The notes beneath the pieces were generated by a model. The model searched no databases, was not told where the DNA came from, and worked only from the letters and a program-made list of their open reading frames with translations. The position numbers and the translations under genes are program-made. Source: Collybiopsis luxurians FD-317 M1 (lineage: Eukaryota > Basidiomycota > Agaricomycetes > Agaricales > Omphalotaceae). Taken from it: a stretch of DNA of 64,000 nucleotides. Below are positions 60,308 to 64,000 of this stretch, in pieces. The number at the start of each line of letters is the position of its first letter. Position 1 is the first letter of the stretch. The DNA lies in contig KN834822.1 of the NCBI GenBank assembly GCA_000827265.1, forward strand, positions 212,272-276,271, in the 5' to 3' direction.

Positions 60308-63300
60308 GTTAAGTGGGCAATTTGGGCGGTGAAGCTTGTGAACAACCCAAGGGTCTGGCGACGTGAGCCAAGTGAGTTCGAGAACGACGAGGGCAAGTTA
60401 GCAGGAGTGAGAGCTCAAACGAAAGAAGATTTCCCAGAACCACCTCAGGTTTAAAACCTCAACTCCGAGTCGATTCCCGCTCGAAATGTAACGCGGATCG
60501 ACCATCACTGGAAGATCCTTCTTCAGACTGTAAGCTGATCTAGAGCGCAGGTCATCAACCCAGCGGTACCGGTTTAAGTGGAATAGAAGCGTCTCGTGCC
60601 ACACTGGAACCTGGAGGTCAAGCATGATGCGATCATGATTGTAATTTTAGCTGCCAGTTTGAGTTTCGAATTGAGCTGTGGAAGATCTTACTCGCGACAT
60701 TACCGAAGTATATTTGATTCATGATACCAGCTAAACGAAGTTTATAAATCCACATTTTATCCACTACTCCGTATACACTGTTCACTCCTCACTTTCTCCC
60801 ACATGCCGCTCACTGCAAGCAGATTCTGCCAGACCTTGATACATTCCCGAGATTACTTTGGTGACGTTCAAACCCCTCACTGATTTAGTTCACTCCGCGT
60901 TCCTCTCGATCACGGCTGCTCTCTCCTGGGGAGCAAAAGCGTTCGACATCGAACATCCAGAAAGGGCGGAGCCAACACGGTCAGCGGGTACAGGAAGCAA
61001 CTGAACTGTACTTCGCATGAATTGGTCCTGCACAAACGGGAGAAAATCTATACCAACATTGATCACAGCTTACGCGTTTCATAGAACCTCTGCTAAGAAC
61101 CACACCCACTAGCATTCGACCACCCCTCCACCGTGCCCTCTCTTCGAAATAGATATTCGATCGATACTGCCCCTTCCCAACTTGCTCATCCAAAAGCTGA
61201 CCCTCGGATTGTCGCAAATTTCCGAAGACAAGGGAAGATACTTAGCGACAGAGAGATGCACCGCTCGACCTATTCCTGTACTTGACGTGTCCCGGCCCCG
61301 CCTGAACCTCCTGAGCCTAAGCTCCACACCTACGCTTGAACTGAGATGAGTTGATGTCGTATTCATACGCAGCCCGTGAGAGGTGGTTGAATTAATTATA
61401 AGATGATGAGCGGAAGGCGCAAAATGACCACTACCGCGGGGCAGATGGCCCTTAACACAACTCCATTCGATCTGCTTGGAGAAGTGCTTGTACTCGGGCG
61501 TGTTCTCCATGAACTGGTGCATCAACGGAGCGCCCGTCCGGCTGGATGAAAAGCATGCCACGCCTCGCTTCAACCTGTAAATCCGGATAAGCCGCCGCTA
61601 AATTCAGACGTTAGCCAAGCACTCGCTGCAGTCCAGGTTATACATTTGGGCGCTAAAAAGTTACCTCATTCAATAATCTCAGGCAATCGTTGAAATCAGG
61701 ATAAGGTTCTCGAGGATGCAGGCTGTCAGCACTACATACAGTAGTCTCAACCAGTTTTAGCAGCCTGCGTGTACAGCTGAATGGAAAACACCCTATATAT
61801 TTGGCAATCAGAGAGACAGATTGGAAGCATTCAGAGTGTCAGTGAAGCGCGTTATGCTTCAGGTTTTTCAAGTTCCTAAGTATTGGCGCAGGAGAAAAAC
61901 CGGCAAGGTCCTATCTAGAAACAGGCGGAGATAGGTGCAGTCATGAGATAGATTACGCTCGTGTAAGGAGACTCCAGTCGTAGTCAGTCACAGTCTCCGG
62001 TATTGGTCGAATAAAACTTGGGAACAAATGTGATCATTGTCGTAACAAACATGCGATGTCACTCACTCTCCGGCGTCCGCCCTTTCCCTTCATCTTCCCG
62101 TCTTCCCCGCGTCCTACCTCCCCAGCAGATGCCTTCCACTTCTAAAACCAGCCTTTGAACTCGCCTTCCCGATAGCATTTAATTCGCTTCTAACAACCTC
62201 ATGCGGCTCCACGTCTATCTCTCTCACCTCACCTTCACCAGAATCGCCTGGTAGCAGAAACCAAAGAATAAAGCTTCCACGAAATAACGCTAATATGAAG
62301 ACGGCTTTCGGCAGGGCTGGATAGCATTTGTGCCTACTTGGAATATCGTGTTTATGTCCTACGCCGGTAAAAGGTGGAACCAGGAAGTGATCAACTTGAT
62401 ACGAATTGGCTAGTTGTTTGGGACATAGAAACTAAAGCAATCCTTACCTCATGTTCCGAGCTTGACTCCCAACCGTAAGCTCTTCTCCAGCTTGATCACC
62501 GCAGTTATTTTATTGCATGCATTGTGTTTTACAAACGCGCGAAATCCCTAGCTTACCCTACACCATTAGCGACCACTCACCATCAAAAGTATTCCAGTTT
62601 GATCGTTGTCTCTGTGGCCTGCTTCATCTTCATATCGAAGACTTGTTAAATCCACGTTCACAGCAATTTATAGTTCCATGGCCCATTCATTTTACCGCCT
62701 GTCCAGGCAAAATGGCTGCAAAATTGGCTGCAGTTTTTCGTGGTAATTATTGAGGAGGTGCTGAAATTTTGGAAGTCTCGGTAAGGACCCAACGTTACAG
62801 TTATACCGTCCGAGATCGACATGATGGGGTTTGGATGGAGTTCAGAGGGAGAATACGACCCTGATCCTCACCCCTGTCGGTCGGTCCGCCGAATTTTGAC
62901 TGATTTTGGGAGTATCGGTCCGCTGCCAGACTGTTTTTTTGGCGCGTGCACAGTTCCTTGTCTCAACGTCCATCAACTAGATCTTTTCGCCATGTACGAC
63001 GCTCCAGTCTGATGACTTGAATGTCGAACGAGCTTTGAGGGCTTACTACTCTGTCTGAGTAAGTATTCGTTCCTCATCGAGATCATGCTCAATCTTCCGG
63101 CACCTCCTGGAGCAAATCAGCCTGAATTTCCGCTCCTTGTGCTCCATAGCTTTGCAGTAGCAAAGCTGACTGTTTTAAGATCTACATAATGGTCACCGGT
63201 TGAGAACCACTGAGCCCTGAAAGCGACCTTGTGACTTCAATACGGCCAGACCCAACGCGTCGAGATCCCTAGTTTTACGTTTACTTAATCCCGGTATCTG

Positions 63301-63403
63301 AAGCGGAGGACTGCTCTAATTATAGGGTGGAGATCAAAGAAAGAAGAATTATTTGAAAGGATGCATTTTACAAACAGGTCTAGTACAAATGATACACTGG
63401 TAA
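60308..63403. other. Spacer after array unit 2
   Basis: No gene was recognised. It starts with the promoter of gene B2. From about 60.8 to 62.4 kb it duplicates 51.2-53.1 kb. A 63-codon open frame at 62821-63012 and others are without motif. Confidence 0.5.
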
Positions 63404-63585
63404 CTAGATGTGTGGAATGAATGTTGTCCATTGAACAACTTCAAAGGCACCAAAAGGTAAATCTCTCAGTGCCTGAAGCGCCTGAAAAATCAGGGAAATT
63501 CGAGCACACGTGTAAATAATAATTGCAACCATGCTGACCAACGCCAGGCAGAAGGTCCAAAGCGGTGATGGATTAGCTACACAGC
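63404..63585 (-). pseudogene. Truncated membrane-protein copy, array fragment A3
   Basis: Only the last 50 or so residues of the family survive: LALVSMVAIIIYTCARISLI, FQALQALRDLPFGAFEVVQW and the end TTFIPHI. The ARISLI and GAFEVVQW blocks place it in the A subtype. Beyond about 63585 the sequence is unrelated to the family, so the 5' nine-tenths is missing. Its place, 8.8 kb after the stop of gene A2, is where the array register predicts the next A gene. It is a decayed or broken third unit. Confidence 0.8.
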
Positions 63586-64000
63586 TGGCACCTGTATTAA
63601 ATGGGAGTTAACCACCCATGGAATTACCACGGAAATAAATCAAATTCACCATCGAGTTGAAAGGAGAGGGTGGACACATGGGATCATTTAACTACGTTTA
63701 AACAAAATCTTGTTTCTTTTGAACCCTCAGTTGAGGGGACCTTGGACTCCCCACATAAATTTAATATAGCTCTTGTAGGCTTGATTATTGACACCACTCG
63801 GCGCTTGTCTGCCCATTCCCCGGTATCCCCCGCTAGTACCTCGCCTTATTACTTCAATACAATGAATTATATTCATTCGATGATATATTTACAACGTTAA
63901 CTATTCTACTGATACCAATGTTGAATGAACACCCGAATGATGGCCCGAGGAGAAATCAAAGATCAGTGGATGACCGACAAACAGCACTTGTCGAAAAACT
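63586..64000. other. Window edge; nothing recognised
   Basis: The plus-strand open frame at 63670-63900 has no motif. The sequence replaces the missing part of the truncated family copy and may be inserted DNA. Confidence 0.35.

Overview
This window looks like nuclear DNA of a mushroom-forming basidiomycete (Agaricomycetes). Genes are broken by many 50-60 bp GT-AG introns. Families present include laccase-like multicopper oxidases, expanded G-alpha-like proteins, GNAT and MFS families, pogo-type transposon wreckage, and a multi-copy fungal membrane-protein family with CTWVSVHPN and WWDKP signatures. There are no rRNA genes, tRNA genes or CRISPR arrays that I can see. All gene models were built by eye from splice signals and family motifs.

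Layout. 1-6.0 kb is gene-poor with a transposase relic. 6.0-7.9 kb holds a first (+) copy of the membrane-protein family (copy 1). 8.2-10.1 kb has a 104-bp direct repeat and a dead pogo transposase. 11.1-13.8 kb is an intron-rich sugar/quinate-type MFS transporter with two identical 9-nt micro-exons. 13.9-15.9 kb (-) is an acyl-CoA dehydrogenase/oxidase-like gene. 18.0-27.2 kb holds two paralogous laccase-like genes (+) flanking the gene for the flavoprotein subunit of succinate dehydrogenase (-). 28.0-34.4 kb holds two tandem (-) genes that fuse a novel N-terminal region to a degenerate G-alpha domain, with a laccase fragment between them. 35.0-36.1 kb is a ZNF511-like C2H2 protein. 36.3-42.1 kb is a tandem duplication of an MFS transporter, separated by an 803-bp foldback element. 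42.2-43.3 kb (-) is a GNAT acetyltransferase. 44.7-63.6 kb is an array of the membrane-protein family, all (-), in the order A-B-A-B-A' (last copy truncated), produced by duplication of a two-gene unit of about 9.5 kb.

The strongest novelty candidates are: (i) laccase-like proteins that keep the type 1 copper ligands but have lost three histidines of the trinuclear cluster; (ii) pseudo-G-alpha fusion proteins that have lost most nucleotide-handling motifs; (iii) the ABABA' membrane-protein array; (iv) a duplicated micro-exon in the MFS transporter. SDH1, the acyl-CoA dehydrogenase-like gene, GNAT and the zinc-finger gene look like ordinary genes around these young duplications. No functional pathway linking the genes is evident.
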